Below are positions 42,860 through 54,380 of a stretch of DNA of 64,000 nucleotides, in pieces. The notes beneath the pieces are model-generated. The model ran no database searches, had not been told where the DNA came from, and was given only the letters and a program-made list of their open reading frames with translations. The position numbers and the translations under genes were made by a program. Every line of letters starts with the position of its first letter. Within the stretch, counting starts at the first letter, position 1. This stretch comes from Ustilago trichophora (Eukaryota > Basidiomycota > Ustilaginomycetes > Ustilaginales > Ustilaginaceae): contig OOIN01000004.1 of the NCBI GenBank assembly GCA_900323505.1, positions 1,550,001 to 1,614,000 on the forward strand. The letters are read 5' to 3'.

Positions 42860-43220
42860 ATGGTTTACACGAGGATCTAAGAAAAATTGCACAAGTAGAG
42901 GGTCAGGGTGAACGGGAAGGGGAAGGGGAAGGGGAAGGAAGTTGATGTATTGATCATAAAACTTTCTTTCACAATACCTTATGATACTCGCTTTGATGTT
43001 GGATGTTGAGAATTTCATGCTTGTTGATGAGCTTGCCATCTTTTCGACTCTGACATAAAACGTCAAGCAGAGGTAAAACTCTATTCAAAGAATGAGCTTA
43101 CGCCCAAATCACAGACACGAAAACAAAAGACAACTCTCTTATTAAACAGTTTCAACATGGTTTTGCAACCCTTTCAATTTCTTGAGAAATATACATATGT
43201 ATATATATACTTGGATAGAC
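42860..43220. other. Convergent intergenic region of SWI1 and Mo25
   Basis: A 361-bp AT-rich gap contains a (GGGGAA)n run at about 42910-42940. It presumably holds the 3' ends of both transcripts; no gene is seen. Confidence 0.6.
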
Positions 43221-44405
43221 CTACTTTGCACCTATCGCAGCCCCACTTTGACCCGGACCTTTCTCCTGAGCTTGAGACTTACCCGTTGCCTCGATGATTT
43301 GTAAAACATAACTTTTCTCGTCTACAAATTGTTCATCGTCCTTATCGTTATGAAAGTCGGCCAAAAACTTGACCAACCTTTCTCTGTTCCTCCTCAAAAT
43401 GCCTTCTACACCCGGAGGTTTTTTGGGGTTTGCCACAAACACCTTGAAGACGTGGAAAGCTTCAAATTGGATATTCTTGCTACGATCTCGAAGCAAGTTC
43501 ATCATCATTTTGAGGTTGTCTTCCGAGGAAATGTAACGAGTCATTACGGTGAAATTTGTTCGATCCAAAAGGATTTCGCCAAGAAGTTTGAGAGATTGTC
43601 GTTTGGTCACGTAGTTGGGAGATTGGAGGAGGGTGGTGTAGACGGAAAAGAATCGATCGTAGTTGGTTTCGAGATAGGTGGCTACCATGGATTTGTGACG
43701 GGTCAAGGTCTCTTTAAAGTTGCTAAAGGCATCGCAGGAGATGCCAAAGGTGGTGGTTTCAATGTAGTCGGGAAAGGTGTAGAATCGATCGCTGTAGAGT
43801 AGGATTTTGGCCAAAGGTTCGTGTCGAAGCATTTCGCGAAGGATCATGCCTGTGTTGAGGGCGACTTCTGGATTTTCGTAGCCTCGAAGGGCGAGGAAGA
43901 TGACTTCGGGACGAGTGGCAAGATACTCTACTGTGGGGGAGCGTGATCCGATCTGCCGACGAAGGAGAACGTTGAAGATCTGACTGACATCCTTCTTGGC
44001 TTCGAATTCAAACTTGCTGATATGCGCCACGAGCAACTGCAACACGTCGTGAGAGTAGACCTCCTGTGCAAGCTGCGCTACAAGTTCAGGCTGGGGATCC
44101 GCATCGCCATCCCCAAACAAGATGGCCTTGATACTGCATAGTGTCTTGCTAACCTCTTCGACTGCTTTGCGCTTTGCCTCGTTGCTAGATCCGCTTCCAG
44201 AGGATGCCACAGAAGAAGAAGAAGAAGAGCCGATGGAGACAGAAGATGAACCGCCAGCAGAGTAATGAGTGTTGATCGAGTTGGAAGAGGTGCTGCCACC
44301 AAGCGGAGAAGGAGTGTCAAGACGGAGGATGGTATCGCGCAAGTGGCGAACCAATTCTTGCGGGGTGCGGGATTTCGACTTGAAGATAAAGTTCATTGGG
44401 GCCAT
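43221..44405 (-). CDS. Mo25/Hym1 scaffold protein
   Basis: The product is 394 aa from the ATG at 44405 (MAPMNFIFKSKSRTP), or 391 aa from 44396, where the family's usual MNF(L/I)F start falls. The longer upstream frame reads like leader sequence. Mo25 is an armadillo-like helical-repeat scaffold. It activates germinal-centre/STE20-type kinases and in fungi works in the RAM/MOR network for cell separation and polarity. Family segments seen are QELVRHLRDTILRLD, RRQIGSRSPTVEYLATRPEVI, LRGYENPEVALNTGMILREMLRHE, FDAFSNFKE-like DAFSNFKETLTRHK, and LLGEILLDRTNFTVMTRYI. A Ser/Gly-rich insertion at about 38-75 explains the extra length over the usual ~340 aa. Divergent to TGS1. Confidence 0.93.
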   Translation of the reverse strand: MAPMNFIFKSKSRTPQELVRHLRDTILRLDTPSPLGGSTSSNSINTHYSAGGSSSVSIGSSSSSSVASSGSGSSNEAKRKAVEEVSKTLCSIKAILFGDGDADPQPELVAQLAQEVYSHDVLQLLVAHISKFEFEAKKDVSQIFNVLLRRQIGSRSPTVEYLATRPEVIFLALRGYENPEVALNTGMILREMLRHEPLAKILLYSDRFYTFPDYIETTTFGISCDAFSNFKETLTRHKSMVATYLETNYDRFFSVYTTLLQSPNYVTKRQSLKLLGEILLDRTNFTVMTRYISSEDNLKMMMNLLRDRSKNIQFEAFHVFKVFVANPKKPPGVEGILRRNRERLVKFLADFHNDKDDEQFVDEKSYVLQIIEATGKSQAQEKGPGQSGAAIGAK

Positions 44406-45486
44406 CGGATGGGGAGGGGCGCGCACCTGTTCAAGGGTCGCTGTGCGATCGTCGCAGCGTTGGTTGTGAGAGAGAGAGAGAGAGGTCGTGTATGCAAATG
44501 TGGGCGGTGTTGCTGTTGATCCTCCTAAAAGATGTAAACCACTGGATTGATGGTGAAGAAGCTGATCGTTGCGTGTTTTTAGAAGACGTGATTTGCGCAA
44601 TGTATTCAAAAAGGAAGCAAATGGCAGGAGAGCAATTGGGGATGGAAGTGGAAGTGACGAGGACTGATGGAGGATGAGGAAAGCCAAAAACAAATCAGGG
44701 GGTCGAGTGTGAGAGAGTAGTGTTGGTTTCGGCTGGCTGTCCTTCTGCCTAATTGAGTCTTGCCAAAGTATGCATGCATGCAGGCAGCTATTTTGTACTT
44801 GTGTACTGTACAGTACTTGGACGGCTCAGGGGAACTTGCCGAGTGTGTGTGTGTTTGTGCGCGTTTGTTGGAAATAGGAGCTCCTTTTCTACTGCTTGTG
44901 CTGCTGCTGCTGCTGCTGCGCACGGGTTTATTTTTGTTATATAGTAAATTTGGGCGTAGAGTTGCTATCAACCCACCCACTATTTTTATTCACACACTGG
45001 TCGCGCGCCTTTCGGTATATGATGCAGCATAGATTGAATTTTGCGCCTCCTTCACAGCCTTCTCGAACAAGCATTGCAGATGCAGTGGCGAACGCTGTAC
45101 CGTTGTAAGAGTTGGTAAAGTAAGGCAAGTGAACGATGCTTATTAGCGAAGTGTACCTGGCTGTTAGCAAAGGGAGAGTGTGTGCTGGCGATGCGGTGTG
45201 GAGCAGCAACAGGGGCTTTGAGGGACACGATACTTGCCTAATCGAGCGCTTTTCTCTGATTTGTCAGATTTCTATATTCAACATACGTAGGAGAAAAAAA
45301 CAACAAGGTTGTCAGAGTCCTCCACACCAAAATCCTCATGCCGACTTCCGGTGCACTTTTTTTGGTTCTCCTGCCGTCACTTCTGCTTCTTCTTCTTCTT
45401 CTTCTTCTTCTTCCCGAGTCTTATCCCATCGACCGAAGCATCTCGAATGCAACACTGCATCAAAGAACTGGCTCTTGGAAACAACG
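44406..45486. promoter_or_regulatory. Divergent promoter of Mo25 and TGS1
   Basis: It contains the perfect palindrome TACTGTACAGTA at 44804-44815, a (CTG)n run at about 44900-44920 and a (TTC)n run at 45378-45415. The TGS1 frame stays open upstream of the chosen start to 45136, but that part reads as low complexity. Confidence 0.6.
44804..44815. promoter_or_regulatory. Perfect TACTGTACAGTA palindrome in a divergent promoter
   Basis: This 12-base palindrome is the complete form of the motif seen in parts elsewhere. It lies about 400 bp upstream of Mo25 and 670 bp upstream of TGS1. Confidence 0.6.
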
Positions 45487-46644
45487 ATGGCAAAAAAACG
45501 CAAGCGCTCCTCAGTGGCATCCTTCGTCCACCATTTCGACACCTCTTCCGCCCCTCACAATGTCACCACCTCCTCAACCCCTACGCACAACCTCAACCTG
45601 AACCTCTCTGCCTATCACCCGGATTTGGACCTATCCAACCTTCCATCCACCTCCCTCTCTGAATACAGCTCCCTACTACCGCAATGTCTCGTCCATCCAA
45701 CCCAATTCCCACCCAGCATGCGCAAATACTGGCATCATCGATTCAGCCTCTTCTCCCTCTATTCTTGTGGCATTTTACTCGACGAGCAATCATGGTACAG
45801 CGTCACACCGGAAAGTGTTGCCTTTAGAATAGCAAAGAGATGCGCGAGTGACAAGGTGGTGGTGGACCTGTTCGCGGGTGCGGGCGGGAATGCAATTCAG
45901 TTTGCAATGACCTGTGCAGGCAGGGTGTTCGCGATTGAAGTGGATGAGGTTAAAGTTAGATTAGGGCGTTGGAATGCCAAGGTGTATGGAGTGAGTGATA
46001 GAATCACTTATATACAAGGAGATAGTATCGAGCTTCTGGACACAATACGAGAGTGGAGAGACCAAAAAGATAAGGTGGGGACAGAGGGTAAACACGAAGA
46101 TGACCACGTATGGAACGGTATCAAGGCTTCAGATTTGGAAGATGTGGAAGCGGTCTTCCTCTCTCCTCCCTGGGGTGGTGTAGACTACGCTGCACAACCC
46201 ATCCCTACGTACCACAATACAGATACAACATCATCTTCAACATCAACCTACTCACTCGACTCAATCCAACCCATCAATGGCATCACACTATTCACCCGAG
46301 TTCATCACGCATTTCAAACCCCCAACATCGCCTACTATCTACCTCGGAATACCAACTTATCTCAACTATCTCACCTTTCCACCCTTCTCACTCCCACTCT
46401 ACCAGACTACAACCCAGATGACAAACATACTCAACCCTTACCAGCAGCACAAGAAGAAAATATCCGCGAATATTTCTCCAACACAGACAGTCAACATGAT
46501 CAAGCTCGACATCGTAGCGTAAAAAAGATAAAGATCGAATACCAATACCTAAATTACGGATCCAAACTTTCTAGCTTGACAGCTTATTACGGTTCACTTG
46601 CTTCAGAGTGGGACGATATTATTGATGATTGGCGCAAGTTATAG
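45487..46644 (+). CDS. TGS1: Trimethylguanosine synthase
   Basis: The product is 385 aa. Tgs1 adds two methyl groups to the m7G cap of snRNAs and snoRNAs to form the 2,2,7-trimethylguanosine cap, in nucleus/nucleolus and Cajal-body-like sites. The SAM-binding motif VVDLFAGAGGNAIQFA lies near residue 130, with the acidic VFAIEVDEVK and QGDSIELL strands behind it. The catalytic motif SPPWGGVDYA is near 222. YWHHRFSLFSLYSCGILLDEQSWYSVTPE is the conserved N-terminal lead-in. The start MAKKRKRSS was chosen because its basic stretch fits a nuclear protein; the longer frame from 45136 has no family similarity. Low-complexity Ser/Thr and Gln/Asn segments lengthen the C-terminal half. Confidence 0.93.
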   Translation: MAKKRKRSSVASFVHHFDTSSAPHNVTTSSTPTHNLNLNLSAYHPDLDLSNLPSTSLSEYSSLLPQCLVHPTQFPPSMRKYWHHRFSLFSLYSCGILLDEQSWYSVTPESVAFRIAKRCASDKVVVDLFAGAGGNAIQFAMTCAGRVFAIEVDEVKVRLGRWNAKVYGVSDRITYIQGDSIELLDTIREWRDQKDKVGTEGKHEDDHVWNGIKASDLEDVEAVFLSPPWGGVDYAAQPIPTYHNTDTTSSSTSTYSLDSIQPINGITLFTRVHHAFQTPNIAYYLPRNTNLSQLSHLSTLLTPTLPDYNPDDKHTQPLPAAQEENIREYFSNTDSQHDQARHRSVKKIKIEYQYLNYGSKLSSLTAYYGSLASEWDDIIDDWRKL

Positions 46645-46973
46645 CTTGACCTTTTTATAGACCTTTAGATTGGGGTTTTTGTATAAACACCTTTGTAGTT
46701 TAGTTATCGTTGCTCAAATGCTTCGAATGATCCAATTGTAGCAATTGCTCAACCCGCACAACGCAAGAGATCATGCAGTCGCAGCAACATTAGCTCAACC
46801 CAAGCAATCCCTCAATGCGGGCCAATCACACAGCGCACAGCATTCCTACAGATGCAGCAGACATCCAAAACACCCGCACCACATCCGCATCACATCTGCA
46901 CTGAAAATCTCGTAATCACCTGAATTAAAGCAAGATATCTCTGCCCAAGAGCGGTGCTTAGAACGAGTAAATC
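46645..46973. other. Convergent gap of TGS1 and the esterase gene
   Basis: These 329 bp presumably hold the 3' ends of both transcripts. I see no gene or repeat. Confidence 0.6.
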
Positions 46974-49900
46974 TCAAGCCTCATCGATCCACTGAGCAAT
47001 CCTTCTCCAGGTACTCGAGCGTTCGGGTTCAAACCATTTAAACAGCAGATAGTCGTGAATAGCATCTTTTACTTCGTCCAATATCACCTCTCGATTTTCT
47101 CTTGTGGGGGGATCTTGTGGTGGAGAAGCGTAGAGGCGATGTTTTGCTGCTGATGTTGATGTTGTTGTTGTTGTGGGGTTTGGTGGGTAGTCTTGTGTTT
47201 TTTCGTCGGCGTTGGGATGGGGAGAAGTATTGGGTTCTCCGTCGATAACCAATGTTCCAAACTGCGCTTTTTCACCTCCTTCCTCCGCCTGCGTCCCATT
47301 TGAAGAATGGTCAAACTGCATGCCCTCCAACTCACCCGCCGGTGTCACCGAGATACTATTCTGATCTTCATCAAGCATTTCTTTTGGTCTTGGGCGATTT
47401 CTTCTTTCTGCCATTTCCCTCGCGTTGCAACCTGCCGACAACCTATCTCCTGAGTAGATAGGTCTACCTCTGTTTGTACCTGCAGCCAGGCGATGGGCAA
47501 GGGTGAGATGCTGATCGTAGGAAATTTCGGCCGATCCGGTGGTGATGTAGATGCGTTTGGGAAATCCGTGGAAGCCGTAATGTGGGGCTTTACCACCACG
47601 TTCCAAAGGCAGCTGGAGAGAGACGGGAGAGATGTAAGGATTGCGATACGTTTCTCGTGCAGGTAGATCCCCGAGGAAGGCGGACACAGCCGTGTTGCGG
47701 AAGGCAAGCATGGAGCTGATAATGTCGGATTTCTGGTTGAGATAGACGGTCGAGTCCAAATTGGGTGCACCTGTTGGACCAGAATGTGATCGCGAAACGT
47801 CGACCCATGGCGACATGAGCAGCAACGACCCTGGTTGCTTGGCGATCTCTTCGCGCTCATCACGGAGATAGCGACACAGCGCCAAGCCGAGATTGCCACC
47901 TGCACTGTCACCGGCAACAATGATGTCCTCCTCTTTAAAACCAAGTTCGCGCACCAGATACAGATAGCCACTGAGGGCATCGAGAAGTGCCGCAGGGTAT
48001 GAACCGGCACGTGGTCGTCCGGGGACGCAGAGCCTGTAGTCCAGGCTAAACGAGCGAAGCAGCTTGCCCTTGTATGGAGACGACGAAGTGGTAGACGAAG
48101 CGCCTGATCTCGAAGTCGATGAAGAGGAAGAAGCGTCCTGGCTCAGGCCACTCGCGGTCGATCCGTTGCCGGAAGCTTTTTTGTGTTCAGCTTCTTTCTG
48201 CTTGTAGATCTCTGCCATGTATCGCAGACTTTCCGTGTTGACTGCGGCCGTCACATCCTTTTCGTGCGCAGTGCCAATCCAGTAGGCTCCTCCATGCAAA
48301 TGATAGAGCACCTTCTCCCCCGGCTCGGCAGGTCGACCGACACCTCCCATAGCTTCCTTCTGCGAACCCTGGTCTGTGTTCCTCGAAGCTGCACCGAGAC
48401 TGACGGTGGACTCGCCCAGAAACTCCATAGGGTCTTGCATGGATGTGTCGACATCTGCACCATTCGCCGATGGCTGAGCCTCTTCAGGCTGCGCGTTGTT
48501 GTTGCGATGACTGTGACGATTACGTCGATGGCGATGCTTGCCCGCTTTGGCCTGTTCGGCTACATCACCATACCAAAAGCCACAGGTGCGCTGAGGATGC
48601 ACTTTTTGCATCAACATCGCCCGTCGAAGCTCACCACGTACATCCTCATCTGCGACAGGATCGACCCAGGTGAACTTGCACCGCACCGTCTTGCTATGCG
48701 GCACTTCCTTCTGCAAATCACGACCGAGACTGGTCCGTGTACGAAAAGTGAGTTGAGTGCCGTGACGGAAAAGTTTGACCATGGTGGCCTTCTTCCAGCT
48801 CCAATCCGGTCGGCCACGGTGCGAGGGAAGGATGGAAGAAACCGCCCAGCGAGGCAGATGATAGAGACCTACGCTGAGGCCAAAGTAAGAAAAGTACATG
48901 TACTTCCAAGGTTGTCGAGCCCACAGGGGGCATTCTTGGTTGAATTCGGATTCACGACCGCTGCCTTGGAGAGGGAACTCTTTGATGGGGATCTTGGTGC
49001 GAAGCTTTGAGGTCCATGTGGTGGATTGACGTCTAGATGGGCTCATGATACCGCTTCCACGACGGCTAGGTGCACCATCGTCGCGAGGTCGACTCTTGCT
49101 GCGGGCTGCACGCGACGCGGAAGCAGATCGCGCATGACCCTGACGGCCTCGACTTGCGCCTTTAAGTTTTTCAGAATTGGTCCGACGAGGGCCATCTGTG
49201 AGGCCAGCTGAGCGACCACTGTTGTCAGCACTTCCTGCTTCAGTTTCCTCTGTTTGCTGGCGTCGACGTCCCCTTCTGAGATTCAAGCTGCTACTTCTTG
49301 ACATATTCCCCGCATCCTCACTTCCATCATGCTTCGCTTTGCCAGAGCCAGAGCCAGAGCCATTACCAAAGAGCGGAAGTCCAACGAGCCAAGATGGCTT
49401 TGTAAGCGATTCTGGTGATTGTGGTGGCTCGATGCCCGCTTCCTGCTGAGTACGAAGGAGACCAAAGGTTTGCGCCTCATCGAGTTCCTCGAGACGCTTT
49501 TGCTGGTCCTTGATCCTCTGACGGACCACCTCTTCGTCGTCCTCTTCTTCCTCCTCTCTTGGACCGTTTTCATTTTGGTACTCTCCATCTGTATCTTCCT
49601 GGATCGCGCTCCCCTTTCGTCGTGGGGCACGAGCGCGAGTAGACGAATTGCGAGGCGAAAGAGCCGAGCCAGAACGAGTTGAAGACTCGGACCTTCTAGG
49701 TCCACGCTGCATCAAAGCAGAGACAGGATTCGGACGTTTCGACTTGCCGCCGAAGAACGAGTTAAAGGAGTCGGACTTTGCAGGCTGGGCATCACTCTTA
49801 GTCTTGGTGAGCCTTGTGTCCGGCGAAGTAGGGCCTGGGCTCAGATTGCCTGGAGCATTCTGGTTATGACGCATATCATGCTCTACCTGAGTGAGAGAGT

Positions 49901-50459
49901 CGGGAATGTCGCTCTTGCTCTTTTGCCCTGTGCTAGGCGACTGGAGCTTGGCTTTGATCGAGTCGAGGGTGCGTGCTGGAGCAGCAATAGTAGTGTTGAG
50001 CGTTTTGGAGGCAGCATCGGGTAGATTCTTGATCAAGGTTGCGGGTGAAGTGGTAGAAGAGGCGATGGATGCTCTACGGTTGGGGTCGTGTTCTTTCTCG
50101 AAATTGCCATGCTGGTCGAGGCTGCGGACTCGGGCGGCTGCGGCGGCGGTATATGCGACGACTTCGCGTTGGTGATTGGATGGCGTCGGACGAAGGGCTG
50201 AGAATGCCTCATGGTCGGTGCTTGAGACGGCGGGAGGTGAGGGGTGAGCCGCAGGACTTGGGGTTTTCTTCAATGGGGAGTCAGAATGCTCTTTGCCCTC
50301 GACGTGACCATTTGGCGCGGCCGAGACCTGGAGCGCATCCGAATTGGACGCTAGCTTGGATGGTTCGGAGGCCGAGTGCGGAATGACATGGGTCGAAAGC
50401 AAAGCAGAATCATCGATGCTCTTTGCTGCATTTGGCGAGGAAGGACGTTGTGCGTCCAT
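46974..50459 (-). CDS. Alpha/beta-hydrolase (HSL-type esterase/lipase) with long disordered N-terminus
   Basis: The product is 1161 aa. The first ~490 residues are Ser/Arg/Pro-rich and acidic, with no known domain. A conserved-looking block follows (WARQPWKYMYFSYFGLSVGLYHLPRW), containing a probable membrane-associated segment near 520-545. The catalytic part starts with the oxyanion-hole HGGAYWIG near 725 and the nucleophile elbow GDSAGGNLG near 850, both typical of hormone-sensitive-lipase-type hydrolases. LLLMSPWVDVSRSHSG and YISPV follow. Inserted low-complexity segments lie at about 650-700 and 760-790. The third triad residue (His) is not safely placed. Substrate is unknown: esters of sterols, acyl groups or xenobiotics are handled by relatives. 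The ATG at 50459 is the only good start. Divergent to UBP8. Confidence 0.85.
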   Translation of the reverse strand: MDAQRPSSPNAAKSIDDSALLSTHVIPHSASEPSKLASNSDALQVSAAPNGHVEGKEHSDSPLKKTPSPAAHPSPPAVSSTDHEAFSALRPTPSNHQREVVAYTAAAAARVRSLDQHGNFEKEHDPNRRASIASSTTSPATLIKNLPDAASKTLNTTIAAPARTLDSIKAKLQSPSTGQKSKSDIPDSLTQVEHDMRHNQNAPGNLSPGPTSPDTRLTKTKSDAQPAKSDSFNSFFGGKSKRPNPVSALMQRGPRRSESSTRSGSALSPRNSSTRARAPRRKGSAIQEDTDGEYQNENGPREEEEEDDEEVVRQRIKDQQKRLEELDEAQTFGLLRTQQEAGIEPPQSPESLTKPSWLVGLPLFGNGSGSGSGKAKHDGSEDAGNMSRSSSLNLRRGRRRQQTEETEAGSADNSGRSAGLTDGPRRTNSEKLKGASRGRQGHARSASASRAARSKSRPRDDGAPSRRGSGIMSPSRRQSTTWTSKLRTKIPIKEFPLQGSGRESEFNQECPLWARQPWKYMYFSYFGLSVGLYHLPRWAVSSILPSHRGRPDWSWKKATMVKLFRHGTQLTFRTRTSLGRDLQKEVPHSKTVRCKFTWVDPVADEDVRGELRRAMLMQKVHPQRTCGFWYGDVAEQAKAGKHRHRRNRHSHRNNNAQPEEAQPSANGADVDTSMQDPMEFLGESTVSLGAASRNTDQGSQKEAMGGVGRPAEPGEKVLYHLHGGAYWIGTAHEKDVTAAVNTESLRYMAEIYKQKEAEHKKASGNGSTASGLSQDASSSSSTSRSGASSTTSSSPYKGKLLRSFSLDYRLCVPGRPRAGSYPAALLDALSGYLYLVRELGFKEEDIIVAGDSAGGNLGLALCRYLRDEREEIAKQPGSLLLMSPWVDVSRSHSGPTGAPNLDSTVYLNQKSDIISSMLAFRNTAVSAFLGDLPARETYRNPYISPVSLQLPLERGGKAPHYGFHGFPKRIYITTGSAEISYDQHLTLAHRLAAGTNRGRPIYSGDRLSAGCNAREMAERRNRPRPKEMLDEDQNSISVTPAGELEGMQFDHSSNGTQAEEGGEKAQFGTLVIDGEPNTSPHPNADEKTQDYPPNPTTTTTSTSAAKHRLYASPPQDPPTRENREVILDEVKDAIHDYLLFKWFEPERSSTWRRIAQWIDEA

Positions 50460-51989
50460 GTTCTATGAAGGATTGTTGCTGGCTATGATGCGATGTGATG
50501 ATGGTCGAATGTCGAAGAGCAGCGATGCTTGCTCAGTTGCTGCTAGGTGCTTCCATGAGCAGATCTCGGCTTCGAGGTCGACGTCTACGGAGTGTCGCAA
50601 GTGATGTATGTATGCGGATGCGGGTTCTAGATGAATGCTCGTCGAGGAATCTATGTGTGGATGAAAAGAAGCAATTGGAGTGATAAGCGTGTCGTGTGGG
50701 TTGCGGCAGTGCTGTCAGCCAGTTTGAGCCTAAGTACTGCGAGTTGACGATAGGGAAATCTCTCTGTGCGAGTCAGAGACTGGATGCTGATGGACTGAGC
50801 AATATGGTAGTGATGGTGGGACAAGGATGAGGTGGAAATGATGTGGTTCAAGCTTGTGTGGAGAAGAAAGGTGAACTCAACAGCGTGGCTAAGTGGAAAC
50901 CCAGACAAGTTCGGGCCGATGGAGCGCCCCGTTCCTCTCGCGAACGGTGTTTGAGTCTCAGGGCAACCCAAGCGATTCACCAGGGTGGAACAACATGGAC
51001 ACTCGATTGAAGCTGGCAAGCATGTGGTGTTTTTGTGAATTTGCGGAGAAGAGTCAACACAAAGAGGGCACAAAAAGCGCACGCTTTCGTCATCTTGCCG
51101 ATTTGGCTTGACCTGCATAAATCATTAAAAAGAAAAAGATAAAAAGTCAACCGATTTCTTGGCCATGATGATGGTCTTTCCTCCTCGCGCAAGATTGCCA
51201 ATTGATTATTGCATTCCCATTTTCATGCTTCTCTTGGGAGGTACCAAGAATTCCAGAAGAGTAGAATCAAGTCTGGCTTCTGCTGGAAGCGTTTTGTGTA
51301 CTGTAGTCTGATAGTCGAGCTGTCAAGGGGGAGATGGAACACGTCAAAGCGCCCATGTCACACTGCGCAGGGTTAGTATACGGCTGCTGGCTATTGCCAG
51401 ATGCTGGGCTTCCTACAAGCTGAGAGCACTTGTAGTAACACTGAGAAACTTTGACGATGATGTTGAACTGCTAGTTGCTGTCATGTTTCGAGCGAAACCA
51501 TATCGAAAAGCACGGCGGAAAGCCAAGCCGAACCGACGATGGAAGAGAATGGAAGAAGCGGTCTAACATGTGACACATTTGGACCATTCTCGCACCGGCA
51601 TCTCGTGCAAGGGTCCTTAGTAAATCGGCAGAAATTGTTCTTTTGTTGGTGCGACACACACACACGAGCTCGCCTTCTTGGCCTCTTTGTTTGCCTTTGC
51701 GCTTACAAGTGGAGTCGGTGGTGAGCATTGGCGAGAAGAACACGATTGAAACAACACCCATCTAGATCCACACAACCACCCCAATCACCCACTCTTGCAT
51801 CTCGCCTCTCGATCCTTTCATCCATCCATTTTCACCCTGATACAGACTGGCTGTAGACTTCCGGATCCAAGCCAGCACAAAGCCAGCCGGCGAAATAGTA
51901 CTTGATAGACGCGGCTACCTCTGCTTCCGTATCGAGTAAAGACTCCCACGATAGAGTTGCGGGCAAGAGCTCATTGAAACAGCGTAGCT
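50460..51989. promoter_or_regulatory. Divergent promoter of the esterase gene and UBP8
   Basis: About 1.5 kb without a supported gene. One TACTGTA lies at 51299-51305. The open frames on both strands have no recognisable content. A/C-rich sequence at 51650-51850 precedes UBP8. Confidence 0.6.
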
Positions 51990-54380
51990 ATGCCATCGTC
52001 AACCACAACCTCGCCGACCAAAAATGGCGCGTGGAGCTCGTCTCAGCGCTCCAACGCTGGTTCTGTCTCGCCGACCAAGCCTTCCTCTGCGGCAGCTTCA
52101 CGTGCTGGTACACCCCTTGCCACTACCTCTTCCTCTTCCAAACCCACCAGCTCTGCGCTCCCCATTCGCCAAATCCCGCCCGGCTGTTCACATCTTAGCA
52201 CCCTCCTCCAGCTCTCTTCAACTTCCAAGTCCTCGACCACAAAAGTAAAGTCCGAACACCCCGACGACACCCGCGCATCCACCTTTGACACCCTCCCTAG
52301 CTCCACCAAGCTCTACCTGAAGCGCTACATTTCCGGCCTGCGATGGGGCGCCCAAATCCGCCGTGGCCATGTCAAGATGATGGACGAAGAAGAGAAAGCT
52401 GCCGAATCGCAACGCTACTCTGACGAAATCGCCGCCGCCGCCAAGCAAGGCAAATCCACCAAGAAGCGCAGGAAACTCGACTACCCGCAATGCCATACTT
52501 GCCGAGTGGACATCTTGAGGCCTTTCATCTGTCTTGATTGCGCATATACGGCTTGCTTCTCGCCTCCCACCGATGACGATCCGACCGTGGTTACTCGGAC
52601 AGAAGCGGATAGCCATATGATTCAGCATCTGAAGAAGGAGAAGCATGCATTTGCGTTTGATCTGTTGTACGGTAATGTCTACTGTGGAGAGTGTAGGGAC
52701 TTTGTACACGATCCGTTGATGATGGCGGCGCAAAAGGTGGAGATGGGTAGGGTGACGGCGACGACGGGCCAGCTGTTTGGTCCGACAAGGAGTACAGTCG
52801 AGATCTTGTTCCCACCACCTGCTTCGGGAGATGCATCACCACTGGCGAGGTTCTACGAGACCAACAGCTCAAATGTGACTTGTCGCGTTCCGCGAGGTCT
52901 GCGCAATATGGGTGCCACATGCTTTATGAACGTCATCATCCAAGCTTTCCTCCACAATCCCTTGCTGCGAAACTACTTTCTCTCGGACCGACACAATCCT
53001 TCCCTCTGCAACGGTGGCAGAACTTGCTTGGCCTGCGAGATGGATAAGATTTTTGCCGAGTTCTATTCGTCCGATCCTGGCGCCAGCTCTAACTCGTCCA
53101 ACAGTTCTGCTCCCGGAGCGATTCTCGGCGCAGGCGGGGCAACTGCGGCAGGAGGATCCGAAAATGGCGGAGCGGTGGCCAAAGCTCCACACGGCCCAAC
53201 ATCCTTCCTCTACTGTCTCTGGGTCGACCAAGCTAGCAGCGAGCTTGGCCAAGCGGGCCAACATGATGCACACGAACTCTTCATCTCTGCTCTCAACTCG
53301 ATCCATACCGCCCTCACCAGTCGAGCACTGGAACGATCCTCCCTACCCGCTTTCGCCTGGGAACACTCGGATGCACTCAACCTGCTCTTTGACCACTACG
53401 AAGGCGGGGGAGGCGGGTCAGGAAATCAGTCTGAAGACGAAGGTATCGGTTCGTCTACACCCATGGGAAGTGGAGGCGTAGCGGGATGCCCCTGCGTGGT
53501 TCATCGGACGTTTGCAGGTCAACTTCAGTCCGATGTCACCTGTCAACGCTGCGGTAAAGTCAATACTACCAGAGATCCTATGCTCGATTTGAGCTTAGAT
53601 GTACGTCCCGAATCTATGCGACGTAAAGATGGATCTTACACCGGTAATAATGGTGGTGGTGGCGGTGGCGTTAAAGGCAAGTTAGGAAATGGTAAACCTA
53701 GTGGGAATGGCAATGGGGTCAATGGGGAAGGTGAGGAAGAACAGCATTTGACGATTTGTCTACAGCGCTATTGTTCCGAGGAAAAGTTGGGAAATAATGA
53801 CTATTCGTGTACTGCTTGTGGTGGTAGTGCCTCAGCGACCAAGCAGTTGAGCTTGTATAGGCTTCCTCCGGTGTTATGTATCCAGCTCAAGGTACGTTTC
53901 CCTCTTGATCACACACATTGCTCTCTTCTCTTTCTCTTTGAACGACGTACTTACCCCTTTTATCCATTACTGCTGTACAATCCTCGACCATGATAGCGAT
54001 TCGAACATCATTCGGCAGCAACCAAGATCGATACAAAAGTACGCTTCCCACTCGTCCTCGACGTGCGTCAATTCTCCACTGCTGAAATTCGAGCCTCGGG
54101 CGATCCTTCGGCTACGTCTTGCTTGAACTCTTCTAAAGATAGTGGTCTTTATGCAAATCCAGATCCAGAAGCCTACCTTTACGATTTATTCACCGTCGTC
54201 GTTCATCAAGGTTCGATGAATACAGGTCATTATACAAACTTTTCCAAATCAAGAGGAAGTTGGTTCAAATTTGACGACGATAAAGTCTTTCCAACCACCC
54301 AAGAATTCGTTTTGGCCGCAAGAGCTTATCAGTTGTGTTATCGTAGAAGAGCTTTAAAAAACGTCGCTGGTAGACAGTAG
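51990..54380 (+). CDS. UBP8: SAGA-associated ubiquitin hydrolase
   Basis: Exons join(51990..53891, 53997..54380) encode 761 aa. Ubp8/USP22 removes ubiquitin from histone H2B as the catalytic subunit of the SAGA deubiquitinating module. The zinc-finger UBP domain lies at about 165-265 (CHTCRVD...CLDCAYTACF, HAFAFDLLYGNVYCGECRDFVHD). The Cys box GLRNMGATCFMNVIIQAF, with nucleophile near 310, starts the USP fold. QDxHE-like GQHDAHELFI, two CxxC zinc pairs, and the His box MNTGHYTNF (His near 710) complete it. A 105-bp intron (GTACGT...GATAG) joins IQLK to RFEHH; reading through it would lose the His box. Long Gly/Ser-rich insertions lie at about 365-400 and 545-580. The Pro/Ser-rich first 100 residues are disordered. 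Confidence 0.95.
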
